Source: Candidatus Aenigmatarchaeota archaeon
GTDB lineage: Archaea > Aenigmatarchaeota > Aenigmatarchaeia > CG10238-14
Direction: 5' to 3'
Assembly: GCA_038999265.1 (NCBI GenBank)
Contig: JAWAAR010000003.1
Coordinates: forward strand, 1 to 36,757
DNA length: 36,757 bases
Shown: in pieces, positions 24,581 to 33,096 of the stretch
Layout of the letters: each line of letters opens with the position of its first letter
How positions within the stretch are numbered: position 1 is the first letter of the stretch
Notes under the pieces: generated by a model
The model's input: only the letters and a program-made list of their open reading frames with translations
The model's database searches: none
What the model was told of the DNA's origin: nothing
Translations under genes and position numbers: made by a program

Positions 24581-24988
24581 ATGACAGGTCCAATAGTATC
24601 AACTGGTAAAAGAAAAACTAGTGTTGCAAGGGCAACTATTAGAGCTGGAACAGGACATGTAGTAATAAATGGTACACCAATAGATTTATATAAACCAGAA
24701 TATGCGAGATTGAAAATAAGAGAAGCCATGATGCTTTCGGGTGACTTAATAAAAAAAGTAGATATAAGTATCAATGTAAAAGGCGGTGGTGTATCATCCC
24801 AAGCAGATGCAATAAGGCAGAGTATAGCCAAGGGTTTAGTTGAGTTTTTTAATGATGAAAATTTAAAAAAGATATACTTGGAATATGACAGAAATTTGTT
24901 GGTTTATGATTCAAGGAGAACCGAGCCTCACAAACCATCCAGATCAAGAAAAGGTGCAAGAAGACATAAACAAAGGAGTAAGAGGTAG
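24581..24988 (+). CDS. rps9: 30S ribosomal protein uS9
   Basis: 135 residues. GKRKTSVARATIRAGTG is near the N-terminus, GGGVSSQADAIRQSIAKGL in the middle, and the basic tail ends in KQRSKR, which in this family reaches the decoding site and P-site tRNA. The arrangement RTEPHKPSRSRKGARR is typical. It begins 1 nt after the uL13 stop. Confidence 0.96.
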   Translation: MTGPIVSTGKRKTSVARATIRAGTGHVVINGTPIDLYKPEYARLKIREAMMLSGDLIKKVDISINVKGGGVSSQADAIRQSIAKGLVEFFNDENLKKIYLEYDRNLLVYDSRRTEPHKPSRSRKGARRHKQRSKR

Positions 24989-24992
24989 TTAA

Positions 24993-25187
24993 ATGATAAT
25001 ACCTGTTAGATGTTTCAGTTGTGGAAAGGTTGTTGGTCATCTATATGAAGAATTCAAGAAAAGAGTTGAAAATGGGGAAGATCCCAAAAAAGTCTTAAAT
25101 GAATTGGGATTAAAAAGATATTGTTGCAGAACTTTGATGTTAGGTCATGTTGATTTGCTTAAAAAGGTTGCAGACTTTCAACCATAA
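24993..25187 (+). CDS. rpoN: RNA polymerase subunit RpoN (Rpb10)
   Basis: 64 residues. The diagnostic zinc signature is present: CFSCGK near residues 8-11 and the adjacent pair RYCCRT near 43-45. It is the small assembly subunit that contacts RpoD/RpoL and RpoB. It starts 4 nt after uS9, at the usual position in this archaeal cluster. Confidence 0.95.
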   Translation: MIIPVRCFSCGKVVGHLYEEFKKRVENGEDPKKVLNELGLKRYCCRTLMLGHVDLLKKVADFQP

Positions 25188-25197
25188 AAGTGGTTTT

Positions 25198-25464
25198 ATG
25201 GTAGAGTGGCCAAGAAATAGGTTAACAAGGTTTGAAGTAGCTAGGATAATAGGAGCAAGATCCCTTCAAATATCATTGGGGGCTCCGCTTCTTATAAAAC
25301 CACCAAAAGACGAGTTTGACCCAATAAAATTGGCAAAAGAGGAATTCAAGCAACTGAAAGTTCCAATGACTATTAAAAGACCTCTACCATCAGGAGAAAA
25401 GATTGTAATAGATATTAAGGAAGGTATAAAAAATTGGTTGGAAGAGCACAAGGGTGAAATCTAG
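25198..25464 (+). CDS. rpoK: RNA polymerase subunit RpoK (Rpb6/omega)
   Basis: 88 residues from the ATG at 25198. [22 protein letters not shown] is the omega/Rpb6 core, followed by [10 protein letters not shown] and the [12 protein letters not shown] tail. An upstream in-frame ATG at 25147 would create a 41-nt overlap with rpoN and a non-homologous extension, so I reject it. RpoK binds and stabilises the largest subunit. Its TAG shares the palindrome CTAG (25461-25464) with the opposing tyrS stop. Confidence 0.93.
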   Translation: MVEWPRNRLTRFEVARIIGARSLQISLGAPLLIKPPKDEFDPIKLAKEEFKQLKVPMTIKRPLPSGEKIVIDIKEGIKNWLEEHKGEI

Positions 25465-26549
25465 CGGGTTATTTTTTGCTGTTTGACTAACTCATACATT
25501 TCCCTTGCCTTTTTACTCCTTTCAAAATGTGATCTTATAGGTTCTATGAGTATATCCAAATATTCTGAAACAGCCTTCTTTAGATCTAATGGATGTATTT
25601 TTCCTTCTCTATAAGCTTTTTCCAATTCAAGGTAATTCTCAAATTCGATGGATCCACCAAATTTTTGAGGTCTATCTATTTTCATTGTCTTGAATTTCCT
25701 GAAAATTATGTGTTTTGAATAATCTAATATTGGATTGTTTTCCACAATCTTTTCTGGGCAGAAGGCTTTGTTGATTTTTCTTTCTATTTCTTCTCTACTG
25801 TCATGAACATATATGCATGTTTCTGGTTTGCTTTTACTCATTTTCGAGCTTATCTGAATGTCTATTGTTTTATTCTCGTCATACCCATCAGGTGTCTTGA
25901 CACCTTCCAGACCCATGAGCATGTGATGACTAACTATAACTGGCTTCCACCAGCCAAGTTTTGGACCAATTTCCCTCGCCAACATATTTGCCCTCCTCTG
26001 ATCCAAACCCAATTGACAAATATCTGCCTTTAAATGAAAGATATCGGCTGTTTGCATCATAGGATAGAATAGTTGGGCTGTTTCCTTTAATTCTGTTTCG
26101 GTTCTTCCCATTATTGAAAGGCATCTTATTGCACGATTTACAGTAGTATTTTTTGCTATCAGGATAACTTTTTTCCAATAATCTGGATCTTTTACTACAT
26201 CACTTGTCCAAATAACCTCGACTTTTTTCATATCTATTCCAGCTGCCTTCCAAACTTCTATGAAGTATTTTCCAACCATCTTTATTTTTTCTAGATCACC
26301 ACCCATCTTGTTATTCAACCACCCAAACCAATCGGCAACATAAAGTTTAAAGTGAATACCAGCTTTAAGTAAATTTTCTATGTTTATTGCCCTGTATATA
26401 CCAAAAGGGAGGTGGGCAATACCACTTGGTTCAAATCCATCATAAGCAATGGGATGTGTTTTTGATTGCAGGATTTCTCTAAGCTCATCCTCGGTTATTA
26501 TTTCCTCTCCTATTTCTTTTATTAGTTGAAGTTTGGTTTCAATATCCAT
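25461..26549 (-). CDS. tyrS: Tyrosine--tRNA ligase (archaeal type)
   Basis: A 362-residue class I synthetase. [15 protein letters not shown] contains the HIGH equivalent (HLPFG). [20 protein letters not shown] is the tyrosine-binding region, and SSKMSKSKP is the KMSKS loop. The rest is a compact archaeal-type C-terminal anticodon domain without an S4 domain. The ATG at 26549 follows GAGGAGAT closely, a good SD. The stop overlaps that of rpoK by four bases. Confidence 0.94.
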   Translation of the reverse strand: MDIETKLQLIKEIGEEIITEDELREILQSKTHPIAYDGFEPSGIAHLPFGIYRAINIENLLKAGIHFKLYVADWFGWLNNKMGGDLEKIKMVGKYFIEVWKAAGIDMKKVEVIWTSDVVKDPDYWKKVILIAKNTTVNRAIRCLSIMGRTETELKETAQLFYPMMQTADIFHLKADICQLGLDQRRANMLAREIGPKLGWWKPVIVSHHMLMGLEGVKTPDGYDENKTIDIQISSKMSKSKPETCIYVHDSREEIERKINKAFCPEKIVENNPILDYSKHIIFRKFKTMKIDRPQKFGGSIEFENYLELEKAYREGKIHPLDLKKAVSEYLDILIEPIRSHFERSKKAREMYELVKQQKITR

Positions 26550-26886
26550 TGTATCTCCTCATTTTTAACATCTAACATATAGATTAATAATTTTTTAATA
26601 AATTAATCACTTACTGATTTTTTGTATTAAAAATTAAATATTTCCAGAAATTTTTTATCTTAATATTTTTTTAAACCAAGACATTTTGATATAAAATTTT
26701 CAAAAATTTTCTGTTAAATTTTGTTAAATGCTATATATAAACTAATATGGACTAATTGTTTTATCATCCTCGTTGATAAAAACTGGAGAATTGATCAATA
26801 TTGTTTTGAAATTTCTTTTGAATTTATAATCAGTGTTTTTTGGAATATAATTATTTTTATATTAATGAGTCAAATTAACAAAAAAA
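26550..26886. other. AT-rich intergenic region with a TATA-hairpin element
   Basis: A 337-nt gap, long for this genome. The left part carries the SD and promoter of tyrS. A clean TATA box, TATATATAAA, is at 26732-26741 on the plus strand. A perfect 7-bp stem, TTTATCA/TGATAAA with a 7-nt loop, is at 26760-26780, exactly where a transcript from that TATA would start. No convincing ORF lies here. The right end has the T7 tract that terminates the minus-strand operon. I see no tRNA. Confidence 0.5.
26870..26886 (-). terminator. T-tract terminator of the rlmH operon
   Basis: On the minus strand a run of seven Ts follows the TGA of the 46-residue gene immediately, then GTTAATTTG. This fits archaeal intrinsic termination. 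Confidence 0.45.
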
Positions 26887-27027
26887 TCATTTTCTAGTCG
26901 CAATAAAAACTATCATAAATAAAATAAAAAATATTAAGCCACAAATTAGAATTACCTCTTTCCAAGTTAATATTCCCCTTTCAACTAAAAAAATCATAAT
27001 CTTTGCCAAAATTAGACCCTTAATCAA
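26887..27027 (-). CDS. 46-residue single-pass membrane microprotein
   Basis: A short ORF starting with TTG at 27027. Its SD, AGGTGAT, is placed 4 nt upstream and overlaps the rlmH stop codon (the TGA is inside GGTGAT). The protein has a short amphipathic N-terminus (IKGLILAKIMIFLVERG), then one clear transmembrane helix (around VILICGLIFFILFMIVFIA) and a basic end (TRK), suggesting an N-out or tail-anchor-like topology with the basic end inside. The stop TGA is at 26887-26889 and is followed by a T7 tract. Function unknown; the SD coupling to rlmH supports that it is a real gene. Confidence 0.6.
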   Translation of the reverse strand: MIKGLILAKIMIFLVERGILTWKEVILICGLIFFILFMIVFIATRK

Positions 27028-27031
27028 AAAA

Positions 27032-27457
27032 TCACCTATGATATTTTTTACCCTCTATCAAAGTAAATGCCCTATATATTTGTTCTATCAGAAATAACCT
27101 AGCCATCTCATGTGTTAAAGTCATCTTAGATAAGGAGAGTTTCAAATCCCCAAATTCAAAAATAGATTCATCCAATCCCTCAGGGCCTCCAATTACAAAA
27201 CAGATGTTTTTTGATAAGTTTTCTTTTATTAATTTTGAAAATTCAAGAGAAGTCATCTCAATTCCATGTTCATCAAGTAAAATTTTAACTCCATTAAATT
27301 TCTTTAACTTTTCAATCATTTTTTGACTTTCCAATTTTTTCCCAAGATCTCTTATTTCTAAAATATCAATTTTTGGAATTCTTTTTAAATATTCATCTAT
27401 GCCTTCTTTTATGAATTCTTCCTTTACTTTCCCAACAGCTATTATTTTTATTTTCAT
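27032..27457 (-). CDS. rlmH: 23S rRNA (pseudouridine-N3)-methyltransferase RlmH
   Basis: 141-residue SPOUT methyltransferase. It starts MKIKIIAVGKVKEEFIK, has the SAM-binding knot sequence FVIGGPEGLD, and ends in the diagnostic EQIYRAFTLIEGKKYHR. In bacteria RlmH methylates pseudouridine 1915 in helix 69 of 23S rRNA; a corresponding role in archaeal rRNA is likely. Its ATG overlaps the stop of the upstream membrane protein gene (ATGA), and its own TGA overlaps the SD of the next ORF, so the three are translationally coupled. Confidence 0.9.
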   Translation of the reverse strand: MKIKIIAVGKVKEEFIKEGIDEYLKRIPKIDILEIRDLGKKLESQKMIEKLKKFNGVKILLDEHGIEMTSLEFSKLIKENLSKNICFVIGGPEGLDESIFEFGDLKLSLSKMTLTHEMARLFLIEQIYRAFTLIEGKKYHR

Positions 27458-27909
27458 TTATTTCCCTTTTTACTCTTTTCAAATCTTTTTTTATCAACAA
27501 TTTCCCAAAATTCAAATTTCTTAATTAATCTATAGGTAAAAAAATAGGATAGTGGTTTTACAGAATTTCCAATATAATCAGAAATCAAATGCGACAAAAA
27601 CCCAAGGACAATTCCATAAGTTAAAATTCTATTAAAAAAATAATTTCCCAACAATAAAATTATCGGTAATAATTCTATTGAATGAAAGATTAAATGAATT
27701 TTTTTGTATTTGCACTGATAAGAATACTCAAAAAGTTCCCTTACATTGAAATTTATTTTCCCAGAGGAGAGCCAATAATCCAACCAATGATCAACATCCA
27801 TTAAAAAACCAACCAAGAAAAATAGGATTGAACCAGTTATAGATGAAGTTAATATGTAAAATATAGATGCAAGAATTAATGATATTATAAAATGGTATTG
27901 TGTCCTCAA
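27454..27909 (-). CDS. YdjM/DUF457-like membrane protein
   Basis: 151 residues with about three or four hydrophobic segments. Conserved polar residues sit in or next to membrane helices: FLMDVDHWLDYW near 36-47, HLIFHSIELL near 72-81 and LSHLISDYIG near 104-113. Such D/H patterns are typical of the YdjM/DUF457 group of predicted membrane-bound metal-dependent hydrolases. The start is TTG at 27909 with SD GAGGTGG 4 nt upstream. A basic C-terminal tail (KKRFEKSKKGNK) is probably cytosolic. Translationally coupled to rlmH by a 4-nt overlap. Confidence 0.7.
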   Translation of the reverse strand: MRTQYHFIISLILASIFYILTSSITGSILFFLVGFLMDVDHWLDYWLSSGKINFNVRELFEYSYQCKYKKIHLIFHSIELLPIILLLGNYFFNRILTYGIVLGFLSHLISDYIGNSVKPLSYFFTYRLIKKFEFWEIVDKKRFEKSKKGNK

Positions 27910-27962
27910 TAAACCACCTCTTAATTTAAAGACAATTGAAATAAAAAATATTTTTTAGTTAT

Positions 27963-27973
27963 CTATTTATATG
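27963..27973 (+). promoter_or_regulatory. TATA box of the cysteine desulfurase gene
   Basis: CTATTTATATG lies 21-31 nt upstream of the ATG at 27994, so the transcript is probably leaderless. Confidence 0.4.
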
Positions 27974-27978
27974 AAAAG

Positions 27979-27995
27979 ATATAACAGTGTTATAT
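27979..27995 (+). promoter_or_regulatory. 17-bp palindrome overlapping the start codon
   Basis: ATATAAC-AGT-GTTATAT is a perfect inverted repeat with 7-bp arms and a 3-bp spacer. It covers the predicted transcription start and the first two bases of the ATG at 27994. It is placed to act as a repressor operator between TATA box and gene. Confidence 0.4.
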
Positions 27996-29196
27996 GGATG
28001 TAAATAAAGTTAGGAGAGATTTTCCAATACTTCAAAAAAAAATAAATGAAAAATATCCAATTTATTTCGACAATGCATGCCAGACCTTAAGACCAAAGCA
28101 AGTTATAGATAAAATATTAGAATACTATCAGGAATATCCTGCATGTGGTGGCAGAAGCATACACAAATGGGGAGATAGAACTACCCAGGAATATCAAAAA
28201 TCTAGAGAATTGGTGGCGAAATTAATAGGAGCCAAACCTAATGAAATAATTTTCACCAAAAACACAACTGAAGGTTTAAATTTAGTAGCCAATTCTTTTG
28301 GTTTAAAAAAAGGTGATGTAGTACTTACATCAGATAGGGAACACAATTCAAACCTAGTTCCATGGCAGGTACTTGTAAAAAAAAGAAAAATAGTCCATAA
28401 AATAGTACCTTCAAAGGATTCAATCTTCGATTTGGAAAAATATCAGGAAATGATAAAAGGAGTAAAACTCGTTTCAATGGTTTTCACCTCAAACATAGAT
28501 GGATATACATTACCTGTTAAAGAAATAATCAAGATAGCCCATGAAAATAATTCCCTCGTAATGTTGGATGGTGCCCAGGCAGTTCCACATAAGGAAATTG
28601 ATGTTAAAAAACTGGATGTTGATTTTTTGGCTTTTTCTGGACACAAGATGCTCGGCCCTTCTGGTGTTGGTGTCTTATATGGAAAATATCATCTTTTGGA
28701 AAAATTAGAACCATTTATAGTTGGGGGTGATACTGTTAAAAATACAACTTATAGTGACCATGAATTGCTAGACCCACCTGAAAAATTTGAGGCAGGCCTC
28801 CAGAATTATTCTGGGATTATTGGTTTGGGTGAAGCGGTAAGATACTTGGATAGAATTGGATTAAAAAATATAGAGAAACATGAAATCCAATTAAATAAAT
28901 TAGCAACTGAAGGTTTGTTGGCTATGGGTGCAAAAATTGTTGGAGTTCAGGAAGCTGAAATGAGATCTGGAATAGTTTCCTTTTTATTGGAAAATATACA
29001 TCCACATGACATCTGTATGATACTTGACTCGGAGTTTAACATAATGATCAGATCTGGGTCACATTGTGTTCACTCTTGGTTCCATGATAAATTCCCAAGT
29101 GGTTCTGCCAGAGTAAGCTTCTACCTATACAATACAAAAGATGAGGTAGAAATTTTCTTGGATGCTATATCCAATATTAAAAAAGAATTCAGATAA
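27994..29196 (+). CDS. SufS-like cysteine desulfurase
   Basis: A 400-residue class V aminotransferase-fold, PLP-dependent enzyme. The PLP lysine is K218 in FSGHKMLGPSG. The catalytic cysteine is C358 in RSGSHCVHSW, where SufS enzymes typically read RxGHHCAQ. DGAQAVPHKEIDV and TSDREHNSNLVPW are also typical. It supplies persulfide sulfur for Fe-S cluster assembly or tRNA thiolation. No SufU, SufBC or other Fe-S gene is beside it, so its partner is unknown. It starts under a 17-bp palindrome that may be an operator, and is followed by the converging pilin gene 27 nt away. Confidence 0.88.
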   Translation: MDVNKVRRDFPILQKKINEKYPIYFDNACQTLRPKQVIDKILEYYQEYPACGGRSIHKWGDRTTQEYQKSRELVAKLIGAKPNEIIFTKNTTEGLNLVANSFGLKKGDVVLTSDREHNSNLVPWQVLVKKRKIVHKIVPSKDSIFDLEKYQEMIKGVKLVSMVFTSNIDGYTLPVKEIIKIAHENNSLVMLDGAQAVPHKEIDVKKLDVDFLAFSGHKMLGPSGVGVLYGKYHLLEKLEPFIVGGDTVKNTTYSDHELLDPPEKFEAGLQNYSGIIGLGEAVRYLDRIGLKNIEKHEIQLNKLATEGLLAMGAKIVGVQEAEMRSGIVSFLLENIHPHDICMILDSEFNIMIRSGSHCVHSWFHDKFPSGSARVSFYLYNTKDEVEIFLDAISNIKKEFR

Positions 29197-29218
29197 AAAA
29201 ATAAACAAAAAATAATAA
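29195..29218 (-). terminator. T-rich terminator downstream of the pilin
   Basis: On the minus strand the 24 nt after the pilin gene are almost all T with a few A and one G (TTATTTTTTGTTTATTTTTTTA). This matches archaeal U-tract termination and would end the pilus operon. Confidence 0.45.
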
Positions 29219-29223
29219 ACCTA

Positions 29224-29607
29224 TTAATTATGGATGGTTGCCGTGTCTGTATGTCCTCCTAAACCACCAGTCACATTGTAGGTTATTGTTATTTGCACAT
29301 TACCAGTAGTAGATATTCCTGTAATTTCTATGTCTTGACCTGGTTGGAAAACTTCACCTACAACACCTGCACCAGAGCCACCTGTTAGACCTGTAATTCC
29401 AATCTCTTGAGCTCCATTTCTTATTTTCAAAGTTCCAGCACTGTAGTCAACAAAGGCAAAGTTACTGAAACATGGACTACATTTCACTGATCCTTTTGTC
29501 TTGAAGACTCCCATTGCAAAGAGGGCCCCTACAACCACTATTATAATTAATATGGCCCATCCATATGTCATCAGATATTCCATTGCAGCTTGTCCTTTCT
29601 TTCTCAT
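29224..29607 (-). CDS. Archaeal type IV pilin (major-type)
   Basis: 127 residues. The class III signal peptide reads MRKKG then QAAMEYLMTYGWAIL; prepilin peptidase would cut after the glycine, leaving glutamate at +5. A hydrophobic helix (WAILIIIVVVGALFAMGVF) builds the filament core. A short CxxC (KCSPC) follows, then a glycine/threonine-rich beta domain. This N-terminus is common in DPANN-group pilins. The SD AGAGGTTTT lies 4 nt before ATG 29607. It is the last gene on the same strand as the secretion ATPase and platform genes, after a 47-nt gap, and may be expressed at higher level. Confidence 0.88.
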   Translation of the reverse strand: MRKKGQAAMEYLMTYGWAILIIIVVVGALFAMGVFKTKGSVKCSPCFSNFAFVDYSAGTLKIRNGAQEIGITGLTGGSGAGVVGEVFQPGQDIEITGISTTGNVQITITYNVTGGLGGHTDTATIHN

Positions 29608-29654
29608 CTCAAAACCTCTTACAATACTTTTATTTTCCTTACTAATAAATTTAA

Positions 29655-30677
29655 CTAAACAAAAGCTAACCCAAGTAATTTGCCAACAATTATAGTTGAG
29701 ATAAAGTATAGAACGATACTTATTATTAATATCAATGGTATATATTTTATCCCATCCTTCTCATTCCCACCCGATAAAACACCTATTAACATGGCACTAA
29801 ATATTGAAGTTACTGCAAGTGAAATCAAGGAATATTTGATCAAAAAATTCTTACCTATATTAGACTTACTGATGTCTATCTTGATGAAACTCCCATAACT
29901 CGGGACCTCGCCGATATTTTCAGATATATTCCCCATCATTCCCACAAGATGGGAGGAGATTGAATAAAGAATAGGGGCTGCTATTGCAGAAGCAAAAAAT
30001 ATGAATATGGAATACATCATGACTTGAGCCCTTATTTCCTTTTTTAATAACCTGACTCTGCTTATATCATCTGCAATTCCATCGAGAAGACTTGAAAGGT
30101 TTCCACCTTTTGATATGCTTTCTTTTATTAAATCCACTGTCTTTCTCAAGACATTGGAATTTATATTTTCTGATATTACTTCCAGAGATTCCTGAATTGA
30201 AACACCAGACAAACTTTTTTTGGCAGCCTTCCTTATTTGAACTTCTAAAGGCCCAAACTCCGGTCTGGCCGAGAGCATCAATGCTTTGTCGGTTGTAAGT
30301 CCAGATCTTATATTTGAAGACATTAGTTTCAATGCATCTGGTAAAACTTCCTCTGCAGTTTTAGATCTTTTATCTGCTATCATAACAATAGAATAGTGGA
30401 ATGTTATCTCAAAAAAAACAAAAACACCAAAAGGTATAATTATTTTATTAATCGATGTAAGTTTAGTTAAATTTAGAAAAACAAATGTTATAATCCCGAT
30501 AATAATTCCATAAATTATAAGAAAACCAAAATATATCTCTGGCGAAATTTGTATGTCTGCATATCTGAAATAATCGGAGCAAAATTTCCTGTAAAACTTA
30601 GGCATTCTACCAAAAACAAACCTGTAAACATTTCCTATGAATTTGGTCTCAATTCTTTCAATAAACCTTTCATTCAT
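29655..30677 (-). CDS. Type IV pilus / type II secretion platform protein (TadC/GspF-like)
   Basis: A 340-residue membrane protein with a T2SSF domain: the cytosolic helical core around EEVLPDALKLMSSNIRSGLT and GGNLSSLLDGIADDI. It has two N-terminal transmembrane segments (near 50-100) and three more after residue 220. The N-terminal 50 residues are basic and cytosolic. With its neighbour it forms the inner-membrane platform that the ATPase rotates or pushes. ATGA overlap with the preceding tadB-like gene. Confidence 0.85.
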   Translation of the reverse strand: MNERFIERIETKFIGNVYRFVFGRMPKFYRKFCSDYFRYADIQISPEIYFGFLIIYGIIIGIITFVFLNLTKLTSINKIIIPFGVFVFFEITFHYSIVMIADKRSKTAEEVLPDALKLMSSNIRSGLTTDKALMLSARPEFGPLEVQIRKAAKKSLSGVSIQESLEVISENINSNVLRKTVDLIKESISKGGNLSSLLDGIADDISRVRLLKKEIRAQVMMYSIFIFFASAIAAPILYSISSHLVGMMGNISENIGEVPSYGSFIKIDISKSNIGKNFLIKYSLISLAVTSIFSAMLIGVLSGGNEKDGIKYIPLILIISIVLYFISTIIVGKLLGLAFV

Positions 30678-31564
30678 TCTGTCTGCGGCCTCCTATTTTT
30701 TATAAGACCTATAAACATAAACTGGAAAAATGCGGTAAAAATTAAAATAAACCAGAATATTGATCCAGACAAACTGAAACTTGTGAATGAAGAAATTATC
30801 ATCAGGAAACTTACTCCTAGAGTTGGAAATATAACACTCATCATCATGTACATCATAGCCATTGGGTTTAATTGGGAACCATATCTCCTTATTGAAACCA
30901 TTCTCTCATAAGACAAATCATCAACTATCACTCTTAAAGTTGAGGAAAGATCAGCACCCGATCTCATTGAATTTGTTATTTGCCATATAACCCTTCTGAA
31001 ATAATTTGATGGGTTTTTTATTGCAAGTTCTTCCAAAGCTTCTATTTCCGGTTTTCCTGTTGAAATTTTTTTAATAACTTCCTTAAATTCTTCAGATATT
31101 ACACCATAATCTCCCCTGGATATCGAAACCAAACTATCAAATAAACTAACACCAGAACTCACTTGTATTTCCATATTTCTCAAAGCAAATAAAAGATTTT
31201 TTTCAATTTCCCTTGATTTTCTTGAAATTAACAATTTTGGGTAATATTTTATATAAAAAAAAGTTGAGAAAAATAAAACAATTGGTATTGATATCAAAAA
31301 ATATATTGGAAGAGGCCTGAATCTTGAAACAAAAACCAAAATAAAAAATGTAAATAAAAACCAGAAAAAACCAGAAATGAAAGCGAGAGTGAGATATACC
31401 CTATCATCTACGTCGATATCCGCCATCAAAAGTTCCATCTTTGTTGCCGGATAGATTTTTGATAAGAAATTGCCTATACCTATAAACTTTCTTGAAATCT
31501 TTTCCATTATCTTTGGAGGCATGGGTATTAAAGGTGTCTTTCTCATCAAAAAACCCTTAACCAT
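30674..31564 (-). CDS. Type IV pilus / type II secretion platform protein (TadB/FlaJ-like)
   Basis: 296 residues. Two hydrophobic segments lie around residues 52-110 (AFISGFFWFLFTFFILV; IYFLISIPIVLFFSTFF). A T2SSF domain follows, with NLLFALRNMEIQVSSG and SMRSGADLSSTLRVIVDDL, and C-terminal membrane helices at about 240-290. Start is uncertain: ATG 31564 overlaps the ATPase gene by 19 nt, whereas ATG 31546 (MRKTPLIP) gives a TGATG overlap. Paired with the TadC-like gene, it completes the heterodimeric platform. Confidence 0.85.
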   Translation of the reverse strand: MVKGFLMRKTPLIPMPPKIMEKISRKFIGIGNFLSKIYPATKMELLMADIDVDDRVYLTLAFISGFFWFLFTFFILVFVSRFRPLPIYFLISIPIVLFFSTFFYIKYYPKLLISRKSREIEKNLLFALRNMEIQVSSGVSLFDSLVSISRGDYGVISEEFKEVIKKISTGKPEIEALEELAIKNPSNYFRRVIWQITNSMRSGADLSSTLRVIVDDLSYERMVSIRRYGSQLNPMAMMYMMMSVIFPTLGVSFLMIISSFTSFSLSGSIFWFILIFTAFFQFMFIGLIKNRRPQTE

Positions 31565-33096
31565 TCCTGAGGTATTATAGATTCTGGTTTCTGGTTCTTT
31601 CTAATTAAATCCAAAATCCTATTTCTATCATTATAATACTCTGCGATAACCTTACCCACACCATTAACAGAGTTGATCTTGTTTTTTAAAAGCCAGGAAA
31701 GAATTTTTTTCTTTTCCTCTATATCATTCCTTATTTCATTTAAACTAAACCCAGTAAACATCCTTATTTTTTCAATAAAACCAAAACCCCTTTGAGATTT
31801 CTCTATTTTATCTTTTTTTGGATCCCATCTGGAAATTATTTTAACATCAATTTTTCCGTTTTTCTCATGAAATTCTGCTATCTCATACACCCTCCTAATA
31901 CCCATCCTTCTATCCCTATGCATCACAATTATCAAATTTATTGCCTTTACCAAGGTTTCAGGAACATTTATTGGAGGGTTGATCAATCTCCTGAAAGTTT
32001 CCTCTGCAGTATCTGCATGAAGTGTTGCATAAACACTATGCCCCGTGTGCATAGCTTCAAATAAAACCTCGGCCTGATCTTGCTTCCTTATTTCTCCAAC
32101 TATTATCCTGTCTGGCCTCATTCTAAGGCTGTTAACAAGAAGATTAAGCATGTTCACCTCACCCTTGCCTTCCGGATTAGGTTCCCTAGTTGTTAATGGT
32201 ACCCAGTGGAGAAAGTTTGGCAGAACTATCTCTCTTGTGTCTTCAATACTTATTATCCTTTGGTTTGGAGGAATAAATGGTGTAATGGCATTAAGGAAAC
32301 TTGTCTTTCCACTTCCAGTTCCACCGGAAATTAGCATATTCATCTCATACTGAACTCCCAGCCATATCAGAGCGGCATTCTCTATATCTATGGTCTTGTA
32401 TTCTATAAGATCTGTTATAGTCCATGGGCTTCTCCTAAATAGTCTTATTGTCAGGGTATTGCCTTTTGTTGATATTGGAAAAAGGGTTGCATTGACCCTA
32501 TCACCTGAAATTAGATGAGCGTCCATCAAAGGGTTCAATATACTTATTTGCTTTCCGACCCTTCTACCTATCATTGATGAATAATTTTCTATTTTTGACT
32601 CAGTCTCTATTTTTATATTGGTCTTCAACCAACCGAATTTCCTATGATAAACAAAACAAGGCTCCTCACTATTGTTTATTACTATCTCTTCAAGATTTCC
32701 ATCACCAATTAACATCTCTATTTCCCCTAACCCCAACATTTCCTGTATCAAAAGACCTGAAAGAAATTGCTTCTCATCAACTGATATATTGGGTATATCC
32801 TTTTCGATCATCTCCAATGATTTCAAATAAAATTTTTTCTTTATTTCATTCATCTTCTTTGGATCTAATATGTCAGAGACGCTTAGTTTCATCTCCGAGA
32901 TGAGATTTTCCTTGATCTGTTCCATAAGTATTGAAGTCCCTTTCTCAATCTGAGGAAGTTTAAGATAATAGATAGGAACAAACTCTTCTTTTTTCTTTAT
33001 TATTTTTACTTCCCCTATAACCTTGTCAACCTTTAGTTCATATTGATCTAGAATTTTCTCAGCCTGTTCTAGATGATTTTTCTTTTTATTTCTCAT
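31546..33096 (-). CDS. Type IV pilus assembly / secretion ATPase (TadA/FlaI-like)
   Basis: 516 residues. Walker A is GGTGSGKT (258-265), the acidic box is RIISIEDTREI (280-290), Walker B is around RIIVGEIRKQD (330-340), and the His box is YATLHAD (356-362). The N-terminal 200 residues are the usual N-domain. The last 60 residues include a helix-hairpin-helix-like INSVNGVGKVIAEYYNDR. It drives pilin assembly. The gene overlaps the upstream CBS protein by 4 nt (ATGA) and the platform gene downstream. Confidence 0.92.
   Translation of the reverse strand: MRNKKKNHLEQAEKILDQYELKVDKVIGEVKIIKKKEEFVPIYYLKLPQIEKGTSILMEQIKENLISEMKLSVSDILDPKKMNEIKKKFYLKSLEMIEKDIPNISVDEKQFLSGLLIQEMLGLGEIEMLIGDGNLEEIVINNSEEPCFVYHRKFGWLKTNIKIETESKIENYSSMIGRRVGKQISILNPLMDAHLISGDRVNATLFPISTKGNTLTIRLFRRSPWTITDLIEYKTIDIENAALIWLGVQYEMNMLISGGTGSGKTSFLNAITPFIPPNQRIISIEDTREIVLPNFLHWVPLTTREPNPEGKGEVNMLNLLVNSLRMRPDRIIVGEIRKQDQAEVLFEAMHTGHSVYATLHADTAEETFRRLINPPINVPETLVKAINLIIVMHRDRRMGIRRVYEIAEFHEKNGKIDVKIISRWDPKKDKIEKSQRGFGFIEKIRMFTGFSLNEIRNDIEEKKKILSWLLKNKINSVNGVGKVIAEYYNDRNRILDLIRKNQKPESIIPQEWLRVF

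Noticed and set aside
25147-25197. Upstream start for rpoK
   Set aside because: The 17 extra residues overlap rpoN in another frame and have no counterpart in RpoK; ATG 25198 gives the normal N-terminus.
26425-26440. TTCAAATCC resembling a tRNA T-loop
   Set aside because: It is inside tyrS, where it encodes the conserved DGFEP on the minus strand, and no cloverleaf forms around it.
26760-26830. C/D box guide RNA
   Set aside because: TGATAAA resembles box C, but no CTGA box D lies at a suitable distance.
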